DNA of 8,508 nucleotides. It comes from Porticoccus sp. GTDB lineage: Bacteria; Pseudomonadota; Gammaproteobacteria; Pseudomonadales; Porticoccaceae. A program made the position numbers and the translations under genes. Location: NCBI GenBank assembly GCA_002685455.1, contig NYXF01000131.1:3520-12027 (forward strand). The letters are read 5' to 3'. The number at the start of each line of letters is the position of its first letter. The stretch's first letter is position 1. This document shows positions 1 through 6,487 of this stretch, in pieces. The notes under the pieces were generated by a model that searched no databases, had not been told where the DNA came from, and was given only the letters and a program-made list of their open reading frames with translations.

Positions 1-215
1 TTTCTAGCCAAAGTGATGACAGGTTTTTGACCAGCTATAGCAGTCATTTCAGAAACAGCATGTTCTAACACTTTTTTGTCACCTAATGCTTCACCAACAC
101 CCATATTAAGTGTAATTTTGGTGATCTTAGGGACTTGCATAGCGTTTGATAAATTGAGTTCTTTCCTCAATTTACTAGCAATTTCTTTTTTATATACTTC
201 TTTTAGCCTTACCAT
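1..215 (-). CDS. rplE: 50S ribosomal protein L5, N-terminal part (cut by window edge)
   Basis: L5 is a large-subunit protein that binds 5S rRNA in the central protuberance and contacts the P-site tRNA. Reading from the ATG at 215 down to base 1 gives 71 complete codons beginning [16 protein letters not shown]. The family signatures [18 protein letters not shown] (about residues 26-43) and AGQKPVIT (about 61-68) match L5 closely; the full protein is usually about 179 residues, so roughly 60% is outside the window. It follows rplX after an 18-nt gap, the normal spc operon order. The Shine-Dalgarno is weak (GGA about 9 nt before the ATG), so translation may depend on coupling to rplX. In E. coli, S8 represses the spc operon at the start of rplE; I see no obvious copy of that target here, but did not fold the region. 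Confidence 0.96.
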   Translation of the reverse strand, partial: MVRLKEVYKKEIASKLRKELNLSNAMQVPKITKITLNMGVGEALGDKKVLEHAVSEMTAIAGQKPVITLAR

Positions 216-233
216 GTGATTTTCCGATCAAAT

Positions 234-551
234 TTAAGCATCGACTGCTTCGCCACTAGATTTGAAGACACGAATTTTTTTGTTATCTTCAAGAATTTTG
301 TAACCTACCCGATCAGCTTTTTCAGCAGTCAAGTTAAAAATAGCTACATTAGAAGCTTGGATAGGTGCTTCTTTTTCAATAATACCGCCAGTAACATTTG
401 CTTGGGGGTTAGGTTTTTGGTGTTTCTTTATAATATTAATGCCAGAGACTATTAAGCGACCATCGGATTGGACTTTCAATATCTTTCCGCGCTTTCCTTT
501 ATCTTTTCCAACAGTAACGATTATTTCGTCATCACGCTTTAATTTTGACAT
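234..551 (-). CDS. rplX: 50S ribosomal protein L24
   Basis: L24 is an early-assembly protein that nucleates folding of the 5' domain of 23S rRNA and sits near the peptide exit. The product has 105 residues against about 104 in E. coli. A KOW motif covers roughly residues 6-32 ([21 protein letters not shown]), followed by the typical [11 protein letters not shown] segment around 40-50 and [10 protein letters not shown] around 55-64. The ATG at 551 is the only sensible start. Its ribosome-binding site is weak, with only TGGA in an A-rich leader. The gene lies 20 nt after rplN and ends 18 nt before rplE, as in the spc operon. Nothing in length or residues is unusual. Confidence 0.98.
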   Translation of the reverse strand: MSKLKRDDEIIVTVGKDKGKRGKILKVQSDGRLIVSGINIIKKHQKPNPQANVTGGIIEKEAPIQASNVAIFNLTAEKADRVGYKILEDNKKIRVFKSSGEAVDA

Positions 552-571
552 AATTTTTTCCAGTTTTTTTA

Positions 572-940
572 CTACAACACCTCGGGTGCAAGAGAGATAA
601 TTTTCATGAAACGCTCATTTCTTAACTCACGTGTTACAGGACCAAAAATTCTTGTTCCTATGGGAGCTAATTGAGCGTTTAATAACACTGCAGCATTATC
701 ATCAAATTTAATTACGCTTCCATCCGAACGTCGTGTACCTTTTCTTGTTCTTACTACTACTGCATCCATCACTTGACCTTTTCTAACTTTACCACGAGGA
801 ATTGCCTCTTTAACGGTGATCTTAATGACATCCCCTATTCTTGCATAGCGCCTATGAGATCCACCTAAAACTTTTATGCACATCACACGGCGAGCACCAC
901 TATTATCAGCAACGTCTAGATAACTTTCTGTTTGAATCAT
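572..940 (-). CDS. rplN: 50S ribosomal protein L14
   Basis: L14 binds 23S rRNA at the subunit interface, forms intersubunit bridges with 16S rRNA and is a contact site for the silencing factor RsfS. The 122 residues equal the usual bacterial length (122-123). The opening [21 protein letters not shown] and the internal [20 protein letters not shown] (about residues 37-56) are hallmark L14 sequence. The ATG at 940 has a good Shine-Dalgarno, GAGGA, six bases upstream. In E. coli rplN is the first gene of the spc operon; here it follows rpsQ after 36 nt that hold a short stem-loop directly before the ribosome-binding site. It ends in TAG. Confidence 0.98.
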   Translation of the reverse strand: MIQTESYLDVADNSGARRVMCIKVLGGSHRRYARIGDVIKITVKEAIPRGKVRKGQVMDAVVVRTRKGTRRSDGSVIKFDDNAAVLLNAQLAPIGTRIFGPVTRELRNERFMKIISLAPEVL

Positions 941-951
941 TTTTTGTCCTC

Positions 952-971
952 TAGCCAGGTTAGTCTGGCTA
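952..971 (-). promoter_or_regulatory. Hairpin between rpsQ and rplN
   Basis: TAGCCAG (971-965) and CTGGCTA (958-952) form seven perfect pairs with a six-base loop, and the Shine-Dalgarno of rplN starts right after it. No U-run follows, so it is unlikely to terminate transcription. It sits at the classical boundary of the S10 and spc operons and could be a processing or stability element. Only weak promoter-like boxes are nearby (TTGATA 1002-997 with TAAGTT 979-974, 17 bp apart). Confidence 0.45.
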
Positions 972-976
972 ATAAC

Positions 977-1243
977 TTAAATCTCAACATTACGCTTATC
1001 AATTTTTACCAAGGCCCATGATTTAGTTTTCGAATAAGGCTTTGTCTCTATAATTGTTACAGTATCGCCATTACGACACTCATTATTTTCGTCGTGAGCG
1101 TGTATTTTAGAAGATTTATTAAGTATCTTCCCATACAGAGGATGCTTGACGCGACGCTCGACAAGAACTGTAACTGTTTTATCCATCTTGTCACTGACTA
1201 CACGACCAGACAGGGTACTAGATCTAGAAATAGTTTCAGTCAT
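977..1243 (-). CDS. rpsQ: 30S ribosomal protein S17
   Basis: S17 is a primary 16S rRNA-binding protein that organises the 5' domain of the small subunit. From the ATG at 1243 the product is 88 residues (E. coli has 84), starting [20 protein letters not shown]. It has the OB-fold signature [27 protein letters not shown] (written in parts: [10 protein letters not shown] around 13-22, VKHPLYGK around 32-39) and HDENNE around 50-55. An in-frame ATG at 1303 would add 20 residues, but they lie wholly within rpmC and do not resemble S17, so I reject it. A purine-rich AGAGAG stretch inside the rpmC 3' end precedes the chosen start. The gene overlaps rpmC by 8 nt, suggesting coupling, and is the last gene of the classical S10 operon. 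Confidence 0.97.
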   Translation of the reverse strand: MTETISRSSTLSGRVVSDKMDKTVTVLVERRVKHPLYGKILNKSSKIHAHDENNECRNGDTVTIIETKPYSKTKSWALVKIDKRNVEI

Positions 1244-1436
1244 TTGACTCACTCTCTTTCTGGTTAAGTATAGTTTTGATGCGAGCAACATTTCTACGTA
1301 CATCCTTAATTTGATGAGTTTGTCCTAATTGAGAAGTAGCCAATTGCATTCGCAATTTAAATTGGCGTTCTAGCTGTACGTTTATCTCTTGTTGTAACTC
1401 ATCAACAGATTTTTTTCTTAGTTCACTGGCTTTCAT
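1236..1436 (-). CDS. rpmC: 50S ribosomal protein L29
   Basis: L29 is a small two-helix protein beside the peptide exit tunnel, next to L23, in the area where trigger factor and SRP dock. The 66 residues (E. coli 63) begin [18 protein letters not shown] and contain the second-helix pattern [16 protein letters not shown] around residues 42-57, both typical. Charged and leucine-rich heptad-like spacing fits the antiparallel helical hairpin. The start ATG shares one base with the rplP stop (TAATG), and the stop lies 8 nt inside rpsQ, so the gene is probably translationally coupled on both sides. Confidence 0.97.
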   Translation of the reverse strand: MKASELRKKSVDELQQEINVQLERQFKLRMQLATSQLGQTHQIKDVRRNVARIKTILNQKESESND

Positions 1437-1849
1437 TACATCACCGATCTTTTTGCAAAAGTTGTTTGAATTGGTAATTTAGCTGCTCCCAATGCAAATG
1501 CTTCTCGAGCTAACTCTTCAGGCACACCATCCATTTCGAATAGCAACCTGCCTGGTTGAATTTGTGCAACCCAATACTCTACATTACCTTTACCTTTACC
1601 CATTCTAACTTCGAGGGGTTTATTCGTAATTGGTTTATCAGGAAATACTCTAATCCATATTTTACCACCGCGCTTAATGTGTCGTGTCATTGCACGACGA
1701 GCAGATTCTATTTGACGCGCGGTTAGTCGACCACGGCTCAATGCTTTTAAGCCAAATTCGCCAAAGCTTATTTTACTTCCACGCGATGCAAGACCTCGGT
1801 TACGACCGGTGTGCTGCTTACGAAATTTTGTACGTTTTGGTTGCAACAT
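1436..1849 (-). CDS. rplP: 50S ribosomal protein L16
   Basis: L16 is a late-assembly protein at the A-site and elbow-binding region of the 50S subunit, needed for peptidyl transferase maturation. It has 137 residues against 136 in E. coli. Signatures are [19 protein letters not shown] at the N-terminus, [20 protein letters not shown] around 41-60, and [20 protein letters not shown] around 72-91. Arg82 matches E. coli Arg81, which is hydroxylated by the oxygenase YcfD (RoxA) in E. coli; whether that enzyme exists here cannot be told. The ATG at 1849 is preceded by AAGGG about nine bases upstream. The gene is 36 nt after rpsC and overlaps rpmC by one base (TAATG). Confidence 0.98.
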   Translation of the reverse strand: MLQPKRTKFRKQHTGRNRGLASRGSKISFGEFGLKALSRGRLTARQIESARRAMTRHIKRGGKIWIRVFPDKPITNKPLEVRMGKGKGNVEYWVAQIQPGRLLFEMDGVPEELAREAFALGAAKLPIQTTFAKRSVM

Positions 1850-1885
1850 TTCGCTTTACCCTTAACTCACTATCTTAAATCCTAG

Positions 1886-2554
1886 TTATTGTGGTTGATT
1901 TGGAACTGGTATTTTTTCGTCCTCGGCTCCAAAAATCTCACCTTTAAAAATCCACACCTTTACACCTATTATACCGTAGGTTGTGGCAGCCTCTGCAGTG
2001 TTATAGTCAATATCTGCTCTAAAAGTATGTAAAGGCACTCGACCTTCACGTATCCATTCCGATCTTGCAATTTCAGCACCACCTAGACGACCACCGACTT
2101 GTATTTTTATACCTTTTGCACCCTGCCTCATAGCATTCTGAATAGCTCTTTTCGTTGCTCTACGAAACATTACACGTCGTTCTAACTGTTGGGCTACACT
2201 CTGAGCTACGAGTAAAGCATCTAAATCAGGCTTGCGTATTTCCTCTATGTTAATATGCACTGGCACATCAACTTTAGATGCTAATTTAGTTCTTAATCGT
2301 TCAGCCCCTTCGCCTTTTTTTCCTATAACAATTCCGGGTCTTGCAGTATGAATAGTAATACGAGCAGTTTGTGCAGGTCGCTCGATATCAATACGGCTTA
2401 CTGAAGCACTAGATAACTCTTTTCTGAGGTATTCTCGTAATGCAAGGTCAGAGTTCAATTTATCAGCATAATCTTTTTGACCTGCATACCATACTGAAGT
2501 ATGTTTTTTTACGATACCCAGGCGAATTCCATTTGGATGCACTTTCTGTCCCAT
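1886..2554 (-). CDS. rpsC: 30S ribosomal protein S3
   Basis: S3 lies at the mRNA entry channel of the 30S subunit and takes part in mRNA unwinding. The product has 222 residues; E. coli S3 has 233 and ends in a basic tail, whereas this one stops after a short [12 protein letters not shown] tail, a variable part of the family. The type II KH domain is clear, with the [15 protein letters not shown] loop (GKKG at 78-81). The basic RRATK at 131-135 matches the arginines and lysine linked to helicase activity in E. coli. The C-terminal domain holds [13 protein letters not shown] (155-167) and [10 protein letters not shown] (197-206). Its ATG overlaps the rplV stop by one base (TAATG), indicating coupling. 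Confidence 0.98.
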   Translation of the reverse strand: MGQKVHPNGIRLGIVKKHTSVWYAGQKDYADKLNSDLALREYLRKELSSASVSRIDIERPAQTARITIHTARPGIVIGKKGEGAERLRTKLASKVDVPVHINIEEIRKPDLDALLVAQSVAQQLERRVMFRRATKRAIQNAMRQGAKGIKIQVGGRLGGAEIARSEWIREGRVPLHTFRADIDYNTAEAATTYGIIGVKVWIFKGEIFGAEDEKIPVPNQPQ

Positions 2555-2895
2555 TAAACGGTCTCCCCGTCAGCAACTTTCACAGTTATGTGACAATGGC
2601 GCTTTAAGATGCGATCAGCTCTACCTTTTGCACGAGGACTTACGCGCTTAAGTGTTGTTCCCTCATCTGCATGAATTTTAGATACATAGAGTTCGTCAAC
2701 GTCAGCGCCCTCATTATGCTCAGCATTAGCAATTGCAGATAAAAGAATTTTTTTAATTATTTCTGCACCTTTTTTATCGCTAAATGTAAGAATATCTAAA
2801 GCAGCCTCTACGGGCTTACCTCGGACTTGATCAGCAATGAGTCTAGCTTTTTGAGCCGACAATTTAGTACCACGCAATATAGCTGCTACTTCCAC
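2554..2895 (-). CDS. rplV: 50S ribosomal protein L22
   Basis: L22 binds all 23S rRNA domains and extends a beta-hairpin into the nascent-peptide tunnel, where macrolide-resistance changes arise. The 113 residues (E. coli 110) contain [16 protein letters not shown] (12-27), [17 protein letters not shown] (53-69) and the hairpin region, including LKR at 82-84 and [10 protein letters not shown] at 87-96. No lesion in the hairpin is visible. The start is GTG at 2895, supported by AGAGG nine bases upstream and by alignment to the family N-terminus; no ATG fits. It lies 24 nt after rpsS and shares one base with rpsC. Confidence 0.97.
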   Translation of the reverse strand: MEVAAILRGTKLSAQKARLIADQVRGKPVEAALDILTFSDKKGAEIIKKILLSAIANAEHNEGADVDELYVSKIHADEGTTLKRVSPRAKGRADRILKRHCHITVKVADGETV

Positions 2896-2919
2896 ACTTA
2901 ATTACCTCTTGTCACTTTT

Positions 2920-3195
2920 TTAAGTCTTAACTTTTCTGTCGGCTACATGTCCGCGAAAAGTACGCGTTGGCGCAAATTCACCTAGTTTATGTCCAACCAT
3001 CTCTTCATTTATCAAAATGGGGACATGTTGCCTTCCGTTATGAACTGCAATCGTCAAACCAACCATATCTGGACTGACCATTGAGCGTCGTGACCAAGTT
3101 TTTATTGGTCTTCTATCATTTTTTTCTCTCGCCTCTTCGACTTTTTTCATTAGATGTAAGTCTAAAAAGGGTCCTTTTTTTAAAGAGCGTGACAC
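2920..3195 (-). CDS. rpsS: 30S ribosomal protein S19
   Basis: S19 sits in the 30S head with S13, near the A-site tRNA and the B1a intersubunit bridge. It has 91 residues, close to the E. coli 92. It is recognised by [20 protein letters not shown] at the N-terminus, [14 protein letters not shown] around 34-47, and [16 protein letters not shown] around 69-84. The start codon is GTG, with GAGGA seven bases upstream, and residues from the first codon align with the family, so the GTG is trusted. It follows rplB after 23 nt. An A7 run lies in codons 5-7. Confidence 0.98.
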   Translation of the reverse strand: MSRSLKKGPFLDLHLMKKVEEAREKNDRRPIKTWSRRSMVSPDMVGLTIAVHNGRQHVPILINEEMVGHKLGEFAPTRTFRGHVADRKVKT

Positions 3196-3218
3196 TATTT
3201 ATTCCTCATTCTCTCATG

Positions 3219-4046
3219 TTATTTTTTAGACCGCCTTCTTACGATCATATTATCTGTGCGTTTATTTTTTCTCGTTTTAAAACCCTTAGTAGGCATACCC
3301 CATGGAGATACTGGATGACGTCCACCTGAAGTTCGCCCCTCACCACCACCGTGAGGATGATCAACTGGATTCATCACGACGCCTCGCACTGTCGGTCTGA
3401 CTCCTCTCCAACGTTTAGCACCTGCCTTACCAAGAGAGCGGAGGCTATGCTCGCTATTTGAAACTTCACCTATTGTTGCGCGGCAAGCTATTGGAATTTT
3501 TCTCATTTCACCGCTTCTTAAACGAAGTGTCGCATACTGCCCCTCTCTAGCGATTAGTTGTGCTGATGTTCCAGCACTCCTAGCAATTTGAGCACCTTTA
3601 CCTGGCTTCATTTCAATACAGTGTATAATTCCTCCGACAGGGATATTTGCAAGAGGTAAAGTATTGCCAGTTTTGATAGCGGAAGCAGGTCCTGACTCAA
3701 CTTTGTCACCAACTTCTAAATCTTTTGGCGCAATTATATATCGCCGTTCTCCGTCGGCGTAACATAATAGCGCGATATATGGAGTTCTATTAGGATCGTA
3801 CTCTAAACGCTCTACACTAGCAGGGATGCCATCTTTATTTCGCTTAAAATCTATTAGTCGATAATGTCTTTTGTGGCCTCCACCTATATGCCGAGTGGTA
3901 ATTCGGCCATTATTATTTCTGCCTCCGGATTTTGATTGGCTCTCCAATAATGGAGCATGAGGGTCGCCCTTGTATAAATGTGGGTTAACAACACTTATAA
4001 CATGCCTACGACCTGGGGATGTTGGTTTTCTCTTAATAACTGGCAT
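3219..4046 (-). CDS. rplB: 50S ribosomal protein L2
   Basis: L2 is a primary 23S rRNA-binding protein near the peptidyl transferase centre, required for subunit association. The 275 residues match the usual 273-276. Visible signatures are the N-terminal [10 protein letters not shown] (7-16), [20 protein letters not shown] (40-59), and the C-terminal [14 protein letters not shown] (225-238). His230 corresponds to the conserved histidine (H229 in the literature numbering of E. coli L2) studied in peptidyl transferase assays. The N-terminal OB-like and C-terminal SH3-like halves are both complete. The ATG at 4046 follows an unusual ribosome-binding region: a run of seven A and eight G after the rplW stop, then AGAG, so the Shine-Dalgarno is at the end of a homopolymer. 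Confidence 0.98.
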   Translation of the reverse strand: MPVIKRKPTSPGRRHVISVVNPHLYKGDPHAPLLESQSKSGGRNNNGRITTRHIGGGHKRHYRLIDFKRNKDGIPASVERLEYDPNRTPYIALLCYADGERRYIIAPKDLEVGDKVESGPASAIKTGNTLPLANIPVGGIIHCIEMKPGKGAQIARSAGTSAQLIAREGQYATLRLRSGEMRKIPIACRATIGEVSNSEHSLRSLGKAGAKRWRGVRPTVRGVVMNPVDHPHGGGEGRTSGGRHPVSPWGMPTKGFKTRKNKRTDNMIVRRRSKK

Positions 4047-4058
4047 TGTATTTTCTCT

Positions 4059-4075
4059 CCCCCCCCTTTTTTTTT
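4059..4075 (-). repeat. A9G8 homopolymer tract at the rplW-rplB junction
   Basis: On the minus strand nine A (two of them belonging to the rplW TAA stop) are followed by eight G and then AGAG before the rplB ATG. The G-run supplies the anti-Shine-Dalgarno pairing region about 10 nt from the start. Such paired homopolymers are prone to slippage in replication, transcription and sequencing, so the exact length may vary. Confidence 0.9.
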
Positions 4076-4370
4076 ACTCTACAGTTGCGAAGTCAATTTC
4101 TTGACCTTGCTCTAAACGAACATATGCTTTTTTCCAATTAGATCTTTTTCCTAACCCATGCCTAGTCTGCTTCGTTTTACCTTTCATAAGTGCTACAGAG
4201 ACTCCTAAAACCTTTACATCAAAAAGTTTCTCAACAGCAGCTTTTATTTCAGGCTTTGTAGCATCTTTGGTTACTTTGAAAACAATTTGATTACCGGAAC
4301 TCACCACAGAAGTGGCTTTTTCTGTAAAGTGTGGGCCAAGTAACGTTTTGAAAATACGTGTTTGATTCAT
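4074..4370 (-). CDS. rplW: 50S ribosomal protein L23
   Basis: L23 lies at the peptide tunnel exit and is the main docking site for trigger factor and SRP. The product is 98 residues (E. coli 100). Family features are [11 protein letters not shown] at 10-20, [25 protein letters not shown] (in two parts, residues 30-42 and 43-54), and the basic extended loop [20 protein letters not shown] around 63-82. The acidic residue of FTEKAT region and the exposed loop are intact. Its ATG overlaps the rplD stop as ATGA, a typical coupled junction. It ends in TAA that runs straight into the A-rich start of the homopolymer before rplB. Confidence 0.97.
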   Translation of the reverse strand: MNQTRIFKTLLGPHFTEKATSVVSSGNQIVFKVTKDATKPEIKAAVEKLFDVKVLGVSVALMKGKTKQTRHGLGKRSNWKKAYVRLEQGQEIDFATVE

Positions 4371-4984
4371 CCTAGCATCTCCTCAATCTTTTTTAATGCA
4401 GACACTGTGACTAATACCCTTTCAAAGTGGATCAGACTAACTGGATCGATACCTAAGGCATCGGTAACGTCTACTTTATGCAAATTTCTGGATGATAAAT
4501 ATAGGTTTTCAGTAACTTCCTCAGTAATAATTAACACATCTTGCTCAAGCTTGTAGTCACTTAACTTTCTTAACAACGTTTTAGTTTTCGGTTCTTTAAG
4601 TTGAAATTCCTTTACTATAATTAATCGATCTTGACGTGTAAGTTCAGAGAGAATAGATCGCATTGCTGCTCGATACATTTTTTTATTTAGTTTTTGTGAA
4701 TAATCTTGGGGCTTAGCTGCGAATGTAACACCACCTGAGCGCCATATTGGACTGCGGATAGTTCCTGCTCTAGCTCGACCTGAACCCTTCTGATTCCATG
4801 GTTTTTTTCCTCCACCAGAGACTGAAGCACGATTTTTTTGTGCTCGAGTACCTTGACGAGCTCCAGCTAAATAAGCTGTAACCGTTTGATGTACTAAATC
4901 TTGGTTAAACTTTTTTCCAAAAGCCATATCAGAGACTTCTATAGTTTCAGCCTTACCCTTAGTTTTTGAAATACTTAATTCCAT
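4367..4984 (-). CDS. rplD: 50S ribosomal protein L4
   Basis: L4 binds 23S rRNA and sends a long loop into the peptide tunnel. In enteric bacteria it is also the autogenous repressor of the S10 operon, acting on the leader of that mRNA, and it can interact with RNase E. From the ATG at 4984 it has 205 residues (E. coli 201), starting [14 protein letters not shown]. The tunnel loop is seen as [20 protein letters not shown] (41-60) and [14 protein letters not shown] (61-74), followed by [20 protein letters not shown] (78-97). NLHKVDV (167-173) and GIDPVSLI (178-185) mark the C-terminal Rossmann-like part. A TTG one codon upstream is possible but ATG has the better fit: GAGGA eight bases upstream, overlapping the rplC stop. 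It overlaps rplW by 4 nt. Confidence 0.98.
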   Translation of the reverse strand: MELSISKTKGKAETIEVSDMAFGKKFNQDLVHQTVTAYLAGARQGTRAQKNRASVSGGGKKPWNQKGSGRARAGTIRSPIWRSGGVTFAAKPQDYSQKLNKKMYRAAMRSILSELTRQDRLIIVKEFQLKEPKTKTLLRKLSDYKLEQDVLIITEEVTENLYLSSRNLHKVDVTDALGIDPVSLIHFERVLVTVSALKKIEEMLG

Positions 4985-4995
4985 CAACAGTTTCC

Positions 4996-5628
4996 TCAGC
5001 TCTTCTCAGCAAAACGAACAATAACATCGCCGCCCGGTGCTCCCGGTACTGCACCTTTAATAAGAAGCAGGTTTCGCTCGGAATCAATACGAACAATTTC
5101 TAAATTCTGAGTAGTCACTTGTACGCTACCCATATGGCCTGACATTTTTTTCCCTTTCCACACTCTTCCTGGAGTTTGACATTGGCCAGTTGAACCATGA
5201 GCACGATGAGACAACGAATTACCATGTGTGGCATCTTGCATCTGAAAATTCCAGCGTTTTATTACGCCGGCGTATCCTTTACCTTTTGAGGTGCCAGTAA
5301 CATCGACCTTTTGACCAATGGAAAATTGGTCAACAGCAATATCTTCCCCAACTTTAACCTCAGCAGAATTATCTAGACGTAATTCCCATACACCTCGACC
5401 GGCCTCGACACCTGCTTTCGCAAAATGACCAGCTTCAGATTTACTTACTCGAGCAGTGTGGCGATTACCAACAGTGACTTGCACAGCGGAATATCCGTCT
5501 ACATCATCTGTTTTGATTTGAGTGATACGATTGGGCGTGGCTTCAACTACTGTTACCGGTATTGAAGCCCCTTTATCATTAAAAATACGAGTCATGCCAC
5601 TTTTGCGACCGACAATACCAATAGTCAT
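4996..5628 (-). CDS. rplC: 50S ribosomal protein L3
   Basis: L3 binds 23S rRNA early in assembly and reaches the peptidyl transferase centre with its central loop. The 210 residues match E. coli (209). It is recognised by [20 protein letters not shown] (4-23), [14 protein letters not shown] (72-85), [17 protein letters not shown] (112-128) and the loop [20 protein letters not shown] (135-154). Gln151 aligns with E. coli Gln150, the methylation site of PrmB. The start ATG at 5628 has GAGGT seven bases upstream. The spacer to rpsJ is 119 nt, far longer than other spacers in this operon, and is predicted to fold into two stem-loops; the second ends at the first base of this Shine-Dalgarno, so initiation may be controlled there. 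Confidence 0.98.
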   Translation of the reverse strand: MTIGIVGRKSGMTRIFNDKGASIPVTVVEATPNRITQIKTDDVDGYSAVQVTVGNRHTARVSKSEAGHFAKAGVEAGRGVWELRLDNSAEVKVGEDIAVDQFSIGQKVDVTGTSKGKGYAGVIKRWNFQMQDATHGNSLSHRAHGSTGQCQTPGRVWKGKKMSGHMGSVQVTTQNLEIVRIDSERNLLLIKGAVPGAPGGDVIVRFAEKS

Positions 5629-5639
5629 CTTTACAACCT

Positions 5640-5668
5640 CATAGTGTACGGGGCTTTTACCCGCTATG
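5640..5668 (-). promoter_or_regulatory. Stem-loop touching the rplC ribosome-binding site
   Basis: In the RNA, CAUAG-CGGG (5668-5660) pairs with CCCG (5652-5649) and, after a UACA bulge, CUAUG (5644-5640), nine pairs in all around a seven-base loop. The last paired base is the first G of the rplC Shine-Dalgarno GAGG (5640-5637). Its position fits a translational control element for rplC or a simple spacer structure that keeps the ribosome-binding site open. Confidence 0.5.
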
Positions 5669-5685
5669 GCCGCCTATTTCAAAGC

Positions 5686-5739
5686 GTTACACCCACCTAG
5701 GATTTACTAGGCATGGGCTTTTATTATAAAAAATGTAAC
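5686..5739 (-). promoter_or_regulatory. Two-tier stem-loop in the rpsJ-rplC spacer
   Basis: In the RNA, CCCA-UG-CCUAG (5717-5707) pairs with CUAGG-UGGG (5700-5692) around a six-base loop, nine pairs with a two-base bulge. Directly outside, GUUACA (5739-5734) pairs with UGUAAC (5691-5686), leaving a 16-nt A/T-rich internal loop on one side. There is no U-run behind it, so it is not an intrinsic terminator. The internal loop also contains TATAAT (5728-5723), a possible -10 box with only a weak -35 (TTAAAC, 17 bp upstream). Confidence 0.5.
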
Positions 5740-5747
5740 AGCTTGGT

Positions 5748-6059
5748 TTAACCCAAACTTATTTGCACCTCAACACCTGCAGCCAAATCTAATTTCATTA
5801 AGGCATCAACCGTCTTTTCGGTTGGCTCAACGATATCCAGTAGTCTTTTGTGAGTACGAATTTCGTATTGATCACGCGCATCTTTATTTACATGCGGGGA
5901 AGTTAAGATAGTGAAGCGTTCTTTACGTGTGGGTAACGGTATGGGCCCACGAATTTGTGCACCTGTGCGCTTTGCCGTTTCAACAATCTCTTGTGTAGAG
6001 ATGTCGATCAATGCATGATCAAAAGCTTTGAGGCGAATACGAATACGTTGATCCTTCAT
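5748..6059 (-). CDS. rpsJ: 30S ribosomal protein S10 (also NusE)
   Basis: S10 is part of the 30S head and, as NusE, joins NusB in the transcription antitermination complex and links NusG to the ribosome. From the ATG at 6059 the protein is 103 residues, exactly the usual length. Nearly the whole chain matches the family: [12 protein letters not shown] (4-15), [20 protein letters not shown] (33-52), and [18 protein letters not shown] (about 62-79). A TTG five codons upstream is in frame, but its TTG GAG sequence is really the Shine-Dalgarno (GGAG, nine bases before the ATG), so the short form is right. It is the first gene of the transcript, led by a strong promoter. No tuf gene lies upstream, unlike the usual str-S10 arrangement. 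Confidence 0.98.
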   Translation of the reverse strand: MKDQRIRIRLKAFDHALIDISTQEIVETAKRTGAQIRGPIPLPTRKERFTILTSPHVNKDARDQYEIRTHKRLLDIVEPTEKTVDALMKLDLAAGVEVQISLG

Positions 6060-6098
6060 GGAACCAAACTCCAACTATTTAACAATTCAAAAGAGCCT

Positions 6099-6129
6099 TC
6101 AGATCTTGAGATATTTGCCAAGACCCTGA
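6099..6129 (-). promoter_or_regulatory. Stem-loop in the S10 operon leader
   Basis: The leader RNA can pair TCAGGGTCTTG (6129-6119) with CAAGATCTGA (6108-6099) around a 10-nt loop. This gives ten pairs including one G-U, with a single bulged G. It starts only a few bases after the predicted transcription start. A CTTTT stretch follows the stem by about five bases, so attenuation is conceivable, but the U-run is too short and too far for a standard terminator. Position in the leader suggests a place for control by L4 or another product, by analogy with enteric bacteria; this is inference. Confidence 0.5.
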
Positions 6130-6143
6130 AAAATGGAGGCGAG

Positions 6144-6172
6144 ATTTTAAAGCTGAGACTTACTAGTGTCAA
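6144..6172 (-). promoter_or_regulatory. Sigma-70 promoter of the S10 operon
   Basis: On the minus strand a perfect -35 box TTGACA (6172-6167) is followed by a 17-bp spacer and the -10 box TAAAAT (6149-6144), five of six bases matching consensus. The start point should fall near 6134-6138, giving a leader of about 75-78 nt before the rpsJ ATG. The discriminator CTCGCC is GC-rich, as in growth-rate-controlled promoters. An A-rich block (plus-strand 6185-6200) lies where a distal UP subsite could be. This is the best promoter in the window. Confidence 0.85.
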
Positions 6173-6416
6173 GTACATAGTCGTCTTTATTTTTTAATTA
6201 GCTTTGCACGAGCATCTATTTTTAACCCTCCATGTATCAAATAAATGAAAGTTGGTTTAAAACTACCCCGTGGTATCAAGTATTAAATTTTTAGTTGGAT
6301 GGGATTATGACGGAAAAAATAGTGTTCTTTTATTACTCTAAAAAGGCAAAACAATGATGAAATTAAAGAAATTTGAAGTTTTATTTTTATATTTTCATAT
6401 AATTGGAAAATTTTTC

Positions 6417-6445
6417 TCAATAAATAGAAATAATTCTTGTATAAT
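6417..6445 (+). promoter_or_regulatory. Promoter of fusA2
   Basis: A perfect -10 box TATAAT lies at 6440-6445, preceded by the weak -35-like TCAATA (6417-6422, three of six matches) at 17 bp. The upstream stretch 6361-6435 is very A/T-rich. The sequence just after the -10, CACGCGCG, is a strikingly GC-rich discriminator in an A/T-rich setting. The leader to the ATG at 6488 would be about 35 nt. Confidence rests on the -10 box and its position; the -35 is doubtful. Confidence 0.6.
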
Positions 6446-6487
6446 CACGCGCGATCCAAGCCCACGTAACCTTAACTGAGTATTGTA

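Larger units (their letters stand above)
6060..6487. other. Divergent intergenic region, rpsJ / fusA2
   Basis: This 428-bp stretch separates the two divergent transcription units. It holds the S10 leader and promoter on the left (6060-6172) and the fusA2 promoter and leader on the right (6417-6487). The 244 bp in between are A/T-rich with no gene I can support, no tRNA and no remnant of tuf that I can recognise. Two tiny plus-strand reading frames occur: 20 codons at 6232-6294 and 16 codons at 6307-6357; both lie upstream of the fusA2 promoter and neither has a convincing ribosome-binding site. A TTGATAC heptamer occurs twice on the minus strand (6240-6234 and 6279-6273). Confidence 0.8.

Noticed and set aside
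216..455. Plus-strand reading frame antisense to rplX, and similar frames antisense to rplP, rpsS/rplB and rplW/rplD
   Set aside because: All are opposite to well-identified ribosomal protein genes and look like chance openings.
1244..1303. ATG at 1303 that would add 20 residues to S17
   Set aside because: The added part lies inside rpmC and does not resemble S17; the ATG at 1243 aligns with the family start.
4985..4987. TTG codon directly before the rplD ATG
   Set aside because: The ATG at 4984 has better Shine-Dalgarno spacing and matches the family MEL start.
5640..5739. Intrinsic terminator between rpsJ and rplC
   Set aside because: Both stems lack a following U-tract, and premature termination there would cut off the rest of an essential operon.
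6060..6074. TTG start at 6074 that would lengthen S10 by five residues
   Set aside because: The TTGGAG there is the Shine-Dalgarno for the ATG at 6059, and the shorter form has exactly the usual 103 residues.
5955..6197. Plus-strand reading frame of 80 codons across the start of rpsJ and its promoter
   Set aside because: It is antisense to a certain gene, has no family resemblance and no ribosome-binding site.
6173..6416. tRNA, small RNA gene or remnant of tuf in the divergent spacer
   Set aside because: No cloverleaf, T-loop motif or EF-Tu coding signature could be found by reading both strands.
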